Source of the DNA: Mycobacterium dioxanotrophicus
Lineage (GTDB): Bacteria; Actinomycetota; Actinomycetes; Mycobacteriales; Mycobacteriaceae
Length of the DNA stretch: 64,000 bases
Reading direction: 5' to 3'
Assembly (NCBI RefSeq): GCF_002157835.1
Contig: NZ_CP020809.1
Coordinates: 620,001-684,000 of the forward strand
This document shows, in pieces, positions 11,209 through 19,737 of this stretch. The notes under the pieces were generated by a model. It did no database searches. It saw only the letters and a list, made by a program, of their open reading frames with translations, and was not told where the DNA came from. The position numbers were made by a program, and so were the translations under genes. Positions within the stretch are counted from its first letter, which is position 1. Each line of letters opens with the position of its first letter.

Positions 11209-12090
11209 TCAGTTGGCTTGATATATCCACGGATGTCGTGGCAGGCGTGCCGGGTCGAACTCGTCCAGCATGCCCTCCACGGTGGTGGCTGTATATCCCA
11301 GCGACGTGCTGATCTCTGCCAGGGCCCGGTCGACTCCGATCTCGTCGAGGGTCACCGCGCCGTCGCGTTTGGCCAGCCGGGCACCGTCCTCGTTGAGTAC
11401 CAGCGGAACATGGGCATACGTCGGCTCGGGGTAGCCCAGCAGTCGGGCCAGATACGCCTGCCGCGGCGCGGAACTCAGCAGGTCATCACCGCGCACCACC
11501 TGGTCGATGCCGGACGCTGCGTCGTCGACCACCACGGAGAGGTTGTAGGCGGTAACCCCGTCGCCGCGGCGCACGACGAAATCGTCGACGATGCCGGTGT
11601 AGGAGCCGTGCACGAGGTCGGTGACGGTCCCGACGAACGTGTCGGTGCGCAGCCGCAATGCCGGGGGACGGCCGGTTTCGGCGCGCCGGGCCTGCCGTTC
11701 GGCAGCGGTCAGGTCCCGGCAGGTCCCCGGGTAGGCGCCCTGCGGTGCGTGCGGCGCCTGCGGTGCTTGGGCGATATCTCTTCTGCTGCAATAGCATTCA
11801 TAGAGTCGGCCGTCGTCGCGCAGCGCATCGATGACCGCGTCGTACCGCTCGCGGTGTTCCGTCTGCCATTCGACCGGGCCGTCCCACGTCAACCCGATCG
11901 CCGCCAAGTCGTCGACCTGACGGTTTCCGATCTCGCTGAACGTGCGGTCGTCGAGATCTTCCACCCGCAGCAGGAACCGGCGTCCCGTCGACCGCGCGAA
12001 CAACCACGCCAGCGTCGCGGTACGCAGGTTGCCGATGTGCAGATCAGCCGACGGGCTCGGCGCAAACCGTCCGGCGGGGGCGAGGCTCAC
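11209..12090 (-). CDS. gluQ: Glutamyl-Q tRNA(Asp) synthetase
   Basis: 293 residues, lacking the anticodon-binding domain of GluRS, which is the hallmark of GluQ-RS. It activates glutamate and attaches it to the cyclopentene ring of queuosine-34 in tRNA-Asp. Seen: RFAPSPSADLHIGN (HIGH-type motif), a zinc knuckle CYC followed by YPGTC (about 103-125), and the KMSKS-like LAKRDG. The GTG start directly precedes the class I signature. Its co-occurrence with tgt (3781-5016) points to queuosine-modified tRNAs in this organism, either by synthesis or by salvage of queuine/preQ1. Confidence 0.88.
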   Translation of the reverse strand: MSLAPAGRFAPSPSADLHIGNLRTATLAWLFARSTGRRFLLRVEDLDDRTFSEIGNRQVDDLAAIGLTWDGPVEWQTEHRERYDAVIDALRDDGRLYECYCSRRDIAQAPQAPHAPQGAYPGTCRDLTAAERQARRAETGRPPALRLRTDTFVGTVTDLVHGSYTGIVDDFVVRRGDGVTAYNLSVVVDDAASGIDQVVRGDDLLSSAPRQAYLARLLGYPEPTYAHVPLVLNEDGARLAKRDGAVTLDEIGVDRALAEISTSLGYTATTVEGMLDEFDPARLPRHPWIYQAN

Positions 12091-12103
12091 GCCCGCAATC
12101 TAG

Positions 12104-12472
12104 CTAACGACGCTCCCAGGGCGCGTCCTCGCCCATCTTCTTGTAGTACTTCGCGAGGTGACTCTTCACGCGGTCGACGTCGTCCTTCGGGATGTCGATA
12201 CCGCCCCGCGCGCCGTCCATGATCCCGCCTGCGGCCATCACACCCCGCGGTACCGCTTCGAGCTTGCCGCCGACCACGTCGGCGATCAGCAGTTTGTAGG
12301 CGGTGAAGTTGTCCTTGGCGTCCTTGTCGTACCAGACGTGCGCGTCGCGGTATTTCTCGTTGGGTTCGTCCTGCGCATCGGCCCACTTGCGGACCCGTTT
12401 GTCGGCGGCGTCGCCGTCCCATTCGCGGTCCCGGTCGGCCAGCGGCAGATCCTGAAATGCTGTCACAGACAT
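12104..12472 (-). CDS. Small conserved protein resembling the tail of phage prohead-protease proteins
   Basis: 122 residues, no signal or membrane segment, highly charged. The pattern DREWDGDAADKRVRKWA, then YDKDAKDNFTAYKLLIADVVGGKL, then GARGGIDIP and a terminal KSHLAKYYKKMGEDAPW resembles, from memory, a domain found alone in actinobacteria and attached to phage prohead-protease-like proteins. No catalytic residues can be named. It sits 13 bp upstream of gluQ on the same strand and about 100 bp downstream of ligC. Function unknown. Confidence 0.7.
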   Translation of the reverse strand: MSVTAFQDLPLADRDREWDGDAADKRVRKWADAQDEPNEKYRDAHVWYDKDAKDNFTAYKLLIADVVGGKLEAVPRGVMAAGGIMDGARGGIDIPKDDVDRVKSHLAKYYKKMGEDAPWERR

Positions 12473-12575
12473 GCTGGTGGCATGCCCGATGACCGCGGGC
12501 GATAAACGGGCTCGCTCGCGTACCGCGACTGTGAATCCTCTGCGAGATTCAGCGGCGCACTTTTTCGCACCAGCT

Positions 12576-13682
12576 TCACACTCGCCGCGCGCGCAGCCCC
12601 GGCACGATATCGCTCAGCTGGAAGGTCACCGGTTGGTCCAGCTGCGCATACGTGCATGAACGCGGATCCCGGTCGGGCCGCCACCGGTTGAACTGCGCGG
12701 TGTGCCGGAACCGTAGATTTCTCCCCGTCGCTTCGCCGGCCCCAGGGCGGCCTTCCATGTGGTCATAGCGCACCTCGACCACCCGTTCGGGTCGCAGTGG
12801 CACGAACGACAGATCCTTGCCCGCGTTCCACCGCGACCCGCCGTAGCGGCGCTGCGTGTCCTCGTCCACATGCGCGGCCCAGTTCCACGGATGCCCCTCG
12901 AAATCGGTGACCAGGGGCTGCAATTCGGTGAACAGCTCCCGGCGTTCGGCCATCGGGAAAGCGCCGATCACACCGACCGAGGCCAGCGAGCCGTCGTCGT
13001 CATAGAGGCCGAGCAGCAGCGAGCCGATCGCGTCGGGCCCGGACTTGTGCAGCCGATAGCCCGCCACCACGCAGTCGGCGGTGCGCTGATGCTTGACCTT
13101 GAACATCACCCGCTTGTCCGGTTGGTAGGTGAGGTCAAGCGGTTTGGCGACCACGCCGTCCAACCCGGCGCCCTCGAACTCGGCGAACCACCGCTGCGCC
13201 GTCTCCAGGTCAGTCGTCGCCGGGGTGAGGTGGATCGAGCGTCCCGCATCGGCCAGGGCATCGACCAGGGCCGCACGACGCTCGGTGAACGGGCGCTCGG
13301 TGTAGTCCTCATCGCCGAGGGCGAGCAGATCGAAGGCGATGAACGCGGCCGGGGTCTGCTCGGCCAGCAGGCGCACCCGGCTCGCGGCCGGGTGCAACCG
13401 CAGCTGCAATGCTTCGAAGTCCAGGCCGTTGCCGGTGGGCAGGACGATCTCCCCGTCGATCACACAGCGCGGCGGCAGTTCCGCCGTCGCGGCCGCGACC
13501 AGTTCGGGGAAATACCGGGTGAGCGGGCGTTCGTTGCGGCTGCCCCACTCGACTTCGTCGCCGTCGCGGAAGCAGATCGACCGGAAGCCGTCCCACTTCG
13601 GTTCGTAGGACATGCCTGCGGGGATCGCGGCCAGCGATTTCGAGAGCATCGGGGAGACCGGAGGCATGACGGGCAGTTGCAT
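12576..13682 (-). CDS. ligC: ATP-dependent DNA ligase, LigC type (copy 1)
   Basis: 368 residues with an adenylation domain and an OB-fold domain only. Motif I YEPKWDGFR places the adenylated Lys at about residue 29; motif III AFIAFDLL, motif IV DGVVAK and motif V MFKVKH follow; the C-terminal half contains the OB motif VRPERV-like LRPERVVEVRYD. LigC enzymes seal nicks and, with Prim-PolC, act in base excision repair in mycobacteria. It is divergent from the second ligC (13724) with only 41 bp between starts. The organism thus carries two LigC paralogues, as M. smegmatis does. Confidence 0.92.
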   Translation of the reverse strand: MQLPVMPPVSPMLSKSLAAIPAGMSYEPKWDGFRSICFRDGDEVEWGSRNERPLTRYFPELVAAATAELPPRCVIDGEIVLPTGNGLDFEALQLRLHPAASRVRLLAEQTPAAFIAFDLLALGDEDYTERPFTERRAALVDALADAGRSIHLTPATTDLETAQRWFAEFEGAGLDGVVAKPLDLTYQPDKRVMFKVKHQRTADCVVAGYRLHKSGPDAIGSLLLGLYDDDGSLASVGVIGAFPMAERRELFTELQPLVTDFEGHPWNWAAHVDEDTQRRYGGSRWNAGKDLSFVPLRPERVVEVRYDHMEGRPGAGEATGRNLRFRHTAQFNRWRPDRDPRSCTYAQLDQPVTFQLSDIVPGLRARRV

Positions 13683-13723
13683 CGCTTCATTGTCGATGAC
13701 ATTGCCCGCGTTCCCGGGTCTAC

Positions 13724-14851
13724 GTGAGTATGGAACCTGTGGACCTACCTGTCGCGCCGCCGCTGGAACCCATGTTGGCCAAGGCGCAGGTGAAAGTGCC
13801 CGATGACGCCGGCGTGTGGTCGTATGAGCCCAAGTGGGACGGCTTCCGGGCGCTGGTCTTTCGGGACGGCAACGATGTGATGTTGCAGTCCCGCAGCGGC
13901 AAAGACCTCGGCCGGTACTTTCCCGAGCTGCTCGATGCGCTGCGCGACGAACTCGTCGACCGCTGTGTGCTGGACGGTGAAGTGGTGGTGCCGCGGGAGA
14001 TCACCGCGGACGCGAGGAGCAAAGAGATCACCGCCGACGGGAGCACCCGTGTCCGGCTCGACTGGGACTCGCTGTCGCAGCGCATCCACCCGGCCGAATC
14101 CCGGATCCGCATGCTGGCCGAACAGACGCCCGCGCACTTCATCGGGTTCGACGCGCTGGCGACGGGCGAGAAGTCCTTGCTCGACGAGCGGTTCCGGATC
14201 CGGCGTGAGGCTCTGGTCGAGGCGGTCCATGAGACGCAGTGGTGTCACGTCACCCGCACCACCGAGGATCCCGCGCTGGGCACCGAGTGGCTCACGACGT
14301 TCGAGGGCGCCGGGCTCGACGGTGTGATCGCCAAGCGGCTCGACGGGCCGTATCTGCCGGGCAAGCGGGAGATGGTGAAGGTCAAACACCACCGCGACGC
14401 CGACTGTGTGGCCATCGGCTATCGCATCCACAAGAGCGGCGAAGGTGTCGGCTCGATCCTGCTGGGCTTGTACCGCGGCGACGGCGAGCTCCAAATGGTC
14501 GGTGGCGCTGCGTCGTTCACCGCGAAAGATCGGGTGAAACTGCTTGCCGACCTGGAGCCGCTGCGCGAGGGTGACGAGGTGCGCGAAGGTGATCCGAGCC
14601 GGTGGAACTCGGCGGCGGACAAGCGCTGGATTCCGGTGCGCCCCGAACGGGTATGCGAGGTGGCGTATGACCAGATGGAGGGAAACGGCATGCAGGCCCA
14701 AAGGTTTCGGCACGCGGTGAAGTTCCTCCGGTGGCGGCCCGACCGGGAACCGTCGAGTTGCACGTTCGACCAGCTCGACGTGCCGCTGAACTACGACCTC
14801 TACGACGTCCTGGAGCAGCGCGGGGCGAGCGAAGCGCCGGGGGGTAATTGA
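13724..14851 (+). CDS. ligC: ATP-dependent DNA ligase, LigC type (copy 2)
   Basis: 375 residues. Motif I SYEPKWDGFR (Lys37), FIGFDALA (motif III), DGVIAKR (motif IV) and VKVKHH (motif V) are intact, with the OB domain after about residue 235. Compared with copy 1 it has an insertion of about 18 residues after the DGEVVVP strand (REITADARSKEITADGS), which contains an internal repeat of EITAD. The next gene, Prim-PolC, starts 1 bp after the stop, so ligase and gap-filling polymerase are co-translated. The initiator is the ATG at 13730 or the codon at 13724. Confidence 0.92.
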   Translation: MSMEPVDLPVAPPLEPMLAKAQVKVPDDAGVWSYEPKWDGFRALVFRDGNDVMLQSRSGKDLGRYFPELLDALRDELVDRCVLDGEVVVPREITADARSKEITADGSTRVRLDWDSLSQRIHPAESRIRMLAEQTPAHFIGFDALATGEKSLLDERFRIRREALVEAVHETQWCHVTRTTEDPALGTEWLTTFEGAGLDGVIAKRLDGPYLPGKREMVKVKHHRDADCVAIGYRIHKSGEGVGSILLGLYRGDGELQMVGGAASFTAKDRVKLLADLEPLREGDEVREGDPSRWNSAADKRWIPVRPERVCEVAYDQMEGNGMQAQRFRHAVKFLRWRPDREPSSCTFDQLDVPLNYDLYDVLEQRGASEAPGGN

Positions 14852-14852
14852 G

Positions 14853-15899
14853 ATGGCAACGCCTGCAACGGAACTCGACGTCGACGGGATCAAGGTCCGG
14901 TTCACCAACCCGGACAAGATGTATTTCCCGAAGCTCGGCAAGGACGGCACCAAGGGCAAGCTGATGGACTACTACCTGTCCGTCGCCGACCGCATGGTGA
15001 CCCTGCTGAAAGACCGCCCGACGCATCTGCAGCGGTTTCCCGACGGCATCGAGGGTGAGGAGATCTACCAGAAGCGGGTGCCGCAGAAGCATCCCGAATA
15101 TCTGCAGACCTGCCGCGTCACCTTCCCGTCGGGCCGCACCGCCGACGCGCTCAAGGTGACCCACCCAGCGGCCATCGCGTGGGCCGCCCAGATGGGCACC
15201 GTGACGCTGCATCCGTGGCAGGTGCGCTGCCCCGACACCGAGCATCCCGACGAGCTGCGCATCGACCTGGACCCGCAGCCCGGCACCGGCTTCAAAGAAG
15301 CCAGGACCATCGCGTGCGACGTGCTCAAGCCGCTGCTCGACGAGCTGGGTCTGGTCGGCTACCCGAAGACCTCCGGCGGCCGCGGGGTGCACGTGTTCCT
15401 GCGGATCAAGACCGACTGGGATTTCATCGAGGTGCGTCGGGCCGGGATCGCGCTGGCGCGTGAAGTGGAACGGCGCGCCCCCGACGCGGTCACCACGTCG
15501 TGGTGGAAAGAAGAACGTGGCGAGCGGTTGTTCATCGACTACAACCAGAACGCCCGCGACCGCACCTTCGCCTCGGCGTACTCGGCCCGCAAGACCCCGA
15601 TCGCGACCGTGTCGACCCCGCTGAGCTGGGCTGAGCTGCGCGACGCTGACCCCGACGACTACACCATCGCTACGGTGCCCGATTTCCTTGCTGGACGCGA
15701 GGATCCGTGGGCCGGGATCGACGACGACAAGCAATCCCTGCAACCTTTGCTGGATTTGGTTGCCGCGGACGAAGAGCGTGGCCTCGGGGACCTGCCGTAC
15801 CCGCCGAGCTACCCGAAGATGCCGGGCGAACCGCCACGGGTGCAGCCGAGCAAGAAGGTCGCCGCGCACTGGGACGACGAAGGCAACCGGCGCGAGTAG
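14853..15899 (+). CDS. Prim-PolC, archaeo-eukaryotic primase-type repair polymerase
   Basis: 348 residues, a stand-alone version of the LigD polymerase domain. AEP motifs: the DxD metal site in RIDLDPQPG, the SGGRGVHVFL nucleotide-binding motif, and the third acidic residue in LFIDYNQN. Mycobacterial Prim-PolC fills short gaps, preferring ribonucleotides, during base excision repair and works with LigC; the adjacency to ligC here matches M. smegmatis. It lacks the nuclease and ligase domains of LigD, and no ku gene is in the window. The ATG at 14853 overlaps nothing and follows the ligC stop directly. Confidence 0.9.
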   Translation: MATPATELDVDGIKVRFTNPDKMYFPKLGKDGTKGKLMDYYLSVADRMVTLLKDRPTHLQRFPDGIEGEEIYQKRVPQKHPEYLQTCRVTFPSGRTADALKVTHPAAIAWAAQMGTVTLHPWQVRCPDTEHPDELRIDLDPQPGTGFKEARTIACDVLKPLLDELGLVGYPKTSGGRGVHVFLRIKTDWDFIEVRRAGIALAREVERRAPDAVTTSWWKEERGERLFIDYNQNARDRTFASAYSARKTPIATVSTPLSWAELRDADPDDYTIATVPDFLAGREDPWAGIDDDKQSLQPLLDLVAADEERGLGDLPYPPSYPKMPGEPPRVQPSKKVAAHWDDEGNRRE

Positions 15900-15909
15900 C
15901 TGCGGTGGC

Positions 15910-16476
15910 CTACTTCTTCAGCATGAGGTCCAGGAACCGCTCCTGGCGCCCGGAGTCGGTCAGCTGTGCCGTCGAGTCCACGAGGTGCAGCATGCCGATG
16001 CCCGCGGCGAACGTCGACTCGGCGCGCAGCTGCGCCTCCTCGGCGCTGAATCCGTAATCCTGGTACGCCTTGCCCACCGCGAGCAGCACCCGCACGTCGG
16101 CGGCCCGCACATTGGCCGCGGCCACCTCGTCGGAACGCGCCCACTCCCGCATGGCCCGCTCCAACATCCAGTGCTGGGGGCTCAGGAGCGCGGACATCAT
16201 CTTCGACAACCGCTCGCGCGGTGGCAGGTTCTCCAACTCGGCCAGCGAGCGGCGGTCGTTCTCCAGGAACGTGTTCCAGGACGCCACCAACGCCGAGCGG
16301 TAGCCGTCCATGTCGGTGAAGTGCCAGTAGAAGCTGCCGCGTGTGGCACCGACCTGTTGGCAGAGGCGCTCGATCTTCAATGCGCGCATCCCGTCGGTGG
16401 CCAGCAGAGCGTAGCCGGCCTGCAGCCAGTCGTCGGCGGTCAAGGTGCCGGGTACGCCCTTGCGTGCACCTGCCAT
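15910..16476 (-). CDS. TetR-family transcriptional regulator
   Basis: 188 residues. The N-terminal helix-turn-helix spans about 12-58, with the recognition helix in GATRGSFYWHFTDMDGYRSAL, the classic TetR signature. The C-terminal ligand domain is not identifiable. It is divergent from the serine hydrolase gene (start 16557) with an 80-bp shared spacer, so that gene is the most likely target together with itself. It ends 10 bp from the convergent Prim-PolC stop. Confidence 0.9.
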   Translation of the reverse strand: MAGARKGVPGTLTADDWLQAGYALLATDGMRALKIERLCQQVGATRGSFYWHFTDMDGYRSALVASWNTFLENDRRSLAELENLPPRERLSKMMSALLSPQHWMLERAMREWARSDEVAAANVRAADVRVLLAVGKAYQDYGFSAEEAQLRAESTFAAGIGMLHLVDSTAQLTDSGRQERFLDLMLKK

Positions 16477-16556
16477 GGCAACCAGGTTATGCCGCGGCGC
16501 GCGCGGATCGGCGGAATCGCTCCCGTCGACCGCTGATTGCCACCAAGGTGGGCGGT

Positions 16557-17834
16557 ATGACGCGTGAAGATCTGCTCCGGCCCGGCGACGGCCTGCCCCG
16601 CGGGGTCTCCGGCGCCGCCGATCCCCGGTTCGCCACCGCGGTGCGGGTCTTCTCCGAACTGTTCCCGGGCAAGCGATTCGGCGGTGGCGCGCTGTGCGTG
16701 CACATCGACGGCGAACCGGTCGTCGACGTGTGGACCGGATGGGCGGACCGTGCGGGTGAGCAGTTGTGGACCGCCGACACCGGAGCCATGGTGTTCTCGG
16801 CGACCAAAGGCGTGGCGACGACGGTGATCCACCGGCTGGCCGACCGCGGTCTGATCGACTACGACATGCCGATGGCCGAGTACTGGCCGGCGTTCGGGGC
16901 CAAGGGCAAGGAGGACATCACCGTCCGCGACGTGCTGCGCCACCGCTCCGGTCTGTCGCACCTGCGGGGTGTGCGCAAGGAGGAACTGCTCGACCACGAA
17001 CTCATGGAGGCCCGCCTGGCCGACGCGCGGGCCGACCATCTGCGGGGCCGGTCGGCCTACCACGCGCTGACCTACGGCTGGCTGTTATCGGGGCTGGCGC
17101 GGGCGGTGACCGGTAAAGGGATGCGCGAACTGATCCGCACTGAGGTGGCCGCGCCGCTGGACACCGACGGGCTGCACCTCGGCCGACCGCCTGCCGATGC
17201 CGCCACCCAGCCCGCGCAGATCCTGGTGCCCCAGAGTTCGCGTGGGGTTCCGTTGTTGGGCACCATCGCCCCGCGGGTGGCCGGTGGCCGGTTCTCCGGG
17301 CCGCTCGGGGCGATGTACTTTCCGGGCGTGCTGTCGTTGGTGCAGGGCGACACCCCGTTCCTCGACGGTGAGGTGCCCGGCGCCAACGGGGTGGTCACCG
17401 CGCGGGCGCTGTCCACCATGTACGGCGCACTGGCCAACAGCGGCGCGATGCACGGCCGGCAGTACCTGTCGACCGAACTGGTGCGAGACCTGGCCGGCAA
17501 GCCGAGCCTCTGGCCGGACCTCAACGTCGGTGTCCCGATGGCGTTTCACCTGGGGTACCACGGATCGCCGATTCCAGGTCTGCTGCACGGGTTCGGGCAC
17601 ATCGGTCTGGGTGGCACCCTGGGCTGGGCCGACCCGGAGACGGCCAGCTCGTTCGGCTACGTGCACAACCGGCTATTGACGCCGATGGTGCTCGACATGG
17701 CGGCGTTCGCCGCGCTGGCCCGTCCCATGCGGGTGGCGATCGAGGCGGCCCGGCACGCCGGACCGATGATCGTGCCGGCTCAGGGCTCCAGCTTTCCTCA
17801 GCCGCGGCGGCGCAAGGCCGTGACTCCGCGATAG
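16557..17834 (+). CDS. Serine hydrolase of the class C beta-lactamase/esterase family
   Basis: 425 residues from the ATG at 16557, preceded by AAGGTGGG; longer readings from 16341 would overlap the divergent TetR gene. The SxxK motif is SATK with Ser81/Lys84, and a Tyr in the YHALTYGWL stretch is the probable second catalytic residue (YxN-type position). No signal peptide, so it is an intracellular esterase of the LipD/LipE/EstB kind rather than a beta-lactamase. The C-terminus ends in a basic tail (PRRRKAVTPR). The 3' end overlaps the convergent Gre-like gene by 37 bp. Substrate unknown. Confidence 0.87.
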   Translation: MTREDLLRPGDGLPRGVSGAADPRFATAVRVFSELFPGKRFGGGALCVHIDGEPVVDVWTGWADRAGEQLWTADTGAMVFSATKGVATTVIHRLADRGLIDYDMPMAEYWPAFGAKGKEDITVRDVLRHRSGLSHLRGVRKEELLDHELMEARLADARADHLRGRSAYHALTYGWLLSGLARAVTGKGMRELIRTEVAAPLDTDGLHLGRPPADAATQPAQILVPQSSRGVPLLGTIAPRVAGGRFSGPLGAMYFPGVLSLVQGDTPFLDGEVPGANGVVTARALSTMYGALANSGAMHGRQYLSTELVRDLAGKPSLWPDLNVGVPMAFHLGYHGSPIPGLLHGFGHIGLGGTLGWADPETASSFGYVHNRLLTPMVLDMAAFAALARPMRVAIEAARHAGPMIVPAQGSSFPQPRRRKAVTPR

Positions 17835-18292
17835 CTGGTGACGGGCTGGTGCAGCCCGTACGGAACCGCGGAGACAAGGGTGACCGGAATCTGGTCGCCA
17901 CTGGGAACCGAGTAGCTGCGGCGCTCGCCCGGGCGGGCGCCGAGGATCGCGGTACCGAGTGGGGACTGTACCGAATACACCTCCAGGTCACCGTATTCCG
18001 CGCCGCGGACGCCGAGCAGGAACTCTTCGGTGTCCCCGTCGTCGTAGCGCACGGTCAACACCATGCCCGGTTCTGCCACGCCGTCGTCCGGCGGATCCTC
18101 CCCGACGACGCAGTTGAGCAGCAGGTCGTGGATGTGCTGGATGCGGGCCTGGCGGGCGCGCTGGATGGCGACGCTGTTCTCGTCGGAATCGGTCGCGGCT
18201 TCGGTGGCGATCAGTTCGCGCAGCGTGGCCAGCTCCTGCTGCAGGCGGTCGTGGGCCTGCGGTGACATCCAAACGCGTTGGCTCGTCGTCAT
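17798..18292 (-). CDS. GreA/GreB-family transcription factor
   Basis: 164 residues from the ATG at 18292, preceded by a strong AGGAGG. The N-terminal half (about 1-75) is the Gre coiled coil; its tip contains DSDENSVAIQ rather than the canonical paired acidic DxxE of GreA. The C-terminal half (about 80-160) is the FKBP-like domain (VLTVRYDDGDTEEFLLG, SPLGTAILGARPGE). From memory it resembles Rv3788, a Gre homologue reported to bind RNA polymerase and inhibit transcription rather than cleave RNA. The housekeeping GreA is presumably elsewhere. Confidence 0.8.
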   Translation of the reverse strand: MTTSQRVWMSPQAHDRLQQELATLRELIATEAATDSDENSVAIQRARQARIQHIHDLLLNCVVGEDPPDDGVAEPGMVLTVRYDDGDTEEFLLGVRGAEYGDLEVYSVQSPLGTAILGARPGERRSYSVPSGDQIPVTLVSAVPYGLHQPVTSYRGVTALRRRG

Positions 18293-18396
18293 TTTGGTTC
18301 CTCCTGGTGGTGAAGCGTGTTTGTCGTCAGGGGCGGGACAGGGCACCGCCCCTGACGACGCGGTGGCCCACAGCGGGGCCGCGACGTGCTGAATTC

Positions 18397-19647
18397 CTAA
18401 CGGAGCGGGTTGAATTCGCGTAGTGCTTCGGGTTGCTTGCCGGTGGTGATGTGCTCGGCCAGCAACCGGCCGGTGATGGGACCGTGCGCCAGGCCCCACA
18501 TTCCGTGGCCGCCTGCGACGAAGAGACCGTGTGCCACTTCGCCGATCAAGGGGCGGCCGTCCGGGGTGACCGGTCGACCGCCGACCCACACATCGGTGCG
18601 TTCGGCCCAGCGCACACCGTCGAGCAGCGGCGCGGCCGACGCGACGATGGCCTCCACCCGTGCGGGCTGCAGTGGATCGTCTGGGGAACGGAATTCCATT
18701 GTTCCGGCGACCCGCAGCGCGCCCTGGTACGGCGTACACGCCACCCGGACGTCGGGGAGATACATGGGACCCGGAACCGGGCGGTCCACCGGCACGGTGA
18801 ACGAGTAGCCGCGGCCGGCCCGCACCGGGGTCCGGACCCGTCGGCCGGTCAGCCGGGACAGCCATGCGCCGGTGGCGATCACCGTGGCATCGGTGGTGAG
18901 GTCCGTGTCGCGCAGCTTGACTCGGATGCGGCTGCCCGCGGGTTGCACGTCCGTCACCTCGGCGATGCGGATGGTTCCGCCGCGCGCGACCACGGATTCG
19001 GCCAGGGCGTGCACGAACCGGCCGGGATCTACGTAGCGCTGGCCTTCGACGCTGATGCCCGTGGTGATCGCCGGCGACGCGAGCGGCACGTTGTCGCGCA
19101 ACGTGGCACCGGAGAGCCGATTGATGGTCACGGTCTGCCCGACGGCGGCGAGCCCGCGCAGCTCGGCCAGCAGATGCTCGGCCTGATGCGGTGATTCGAA
19201 CAGTGCGGTGATGGGCCCGTCGGTCGTGGGCGCATCCACGCCGTTGCTGGTCAGCACGTCGTAGGCCTCGATGCACTCCGCGTTGAACGGCACGTTGGCC
19301 CGGGCGACCCGGCTCCACGAGGAGCGTCGGCAGTTGGCGGCGAAGCGCAGCAGGAACGACCACAGCCGCGGATCGGCCGTCAGCGGGATGTGCAGCGGTG
19401 CGGTCGGGTTGGCCAGCGAGCGCAGCCCGTAACGCAGCACACCCGAATCGTTGAGCGGGATGGTCAGCGTCGGTGACACCCAGCCGGCGTTGCCCCAGGA
19501 CGCGCCTGCGGCCACCCCGGTGCGGTCCACGACGGTCACGTCGACACCGCGCTCCTGCAGGAACCATGCGGTCGAGAGACCGACGATGCCGGCACCCACG
19601 ACGACGGCGGAACGTGGACCGCCGTCAATCCGTTCGACGCCGACCAT
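18397..19647 (-). CDS. FAD-dependent D-amino acid dehydrogenase family (DAO/DadA)
   Basis: 416 residues from the ATG at 19647, chosen because GGAGGTGG lies 4 nt upstream; a longer reading adds an unconserved 20-residue leader. The Rossmann motif is VVVGAGIVGLSTAW (about 15-28), and GRGYSF, WVGGRPVTPDGRPLIG and VAGGHGMWGLAHGP are typical of the DAO superfamily near the C-terminus. It probably oxidises a D-amino acid or another secondary amine, passing electrons to the respiratory chain. It follows a PucR-type regulator on the same strand (spacer 90 bp), which likely controls it. Confidence 0.85.
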   Translation of the reverse strand: MVGVERIDGGPRSAVVVGAGIVGLSTAWFLQERGVDVTVVDRTGVAAGASWGNAGWVSPTLTIPLNDSGVLRYGLRSLANPTAPLHIPLTADPRLWSFLLRFAANCRRSSWSRVARANVPFNAECIEAYDVLTSNGVDAPTTDGPITALFESPHQAEHLLAELRGLAAVGQTVTINRLSGATLRDNVPLASPAITTGISVEGQRYVDPGRFVHALAESVVARGGTIRIAEVTDVQPAGSRIRVKLRDTDLTTDATVIATGAWLSRLTGRRVRTPVRAGRGYSFTVPVDRPVPGPMYLPDVRVACTPYQGALRVAGTMEFRSPDDPLQPARVEAIVASAAPLLDGVRWAERTDVWVGGRPVTPDGRPLIGEVAHGLFVAGGHGMWGLAHGPITGRLLAEHITTGKQPEALREFNPLR

Positions 19648-19737
19648 GCCGCCACCTCCGCGATCGAGATTCACTCTGACAACACCCATGGTGAGGTCGG
19701 CGACCACGGCACTGTTTGCCCGATTTCGACAAACGAA

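Noticed and set aside
16341..16556. N-terminal extension of the serine hydrolase
   Set aside because: It overlaps the divergent TetR gene and has no family similarity; the ATG at 16557 has a good ribosome site.
18293..19567. Extension of the Gre-like gene into a 589-residue ORF
   Set aside because: The upstream part is the out-of-frame shadow of the FAD dehydrogenase gene; the ATG at 18292 follows AGGAGG.
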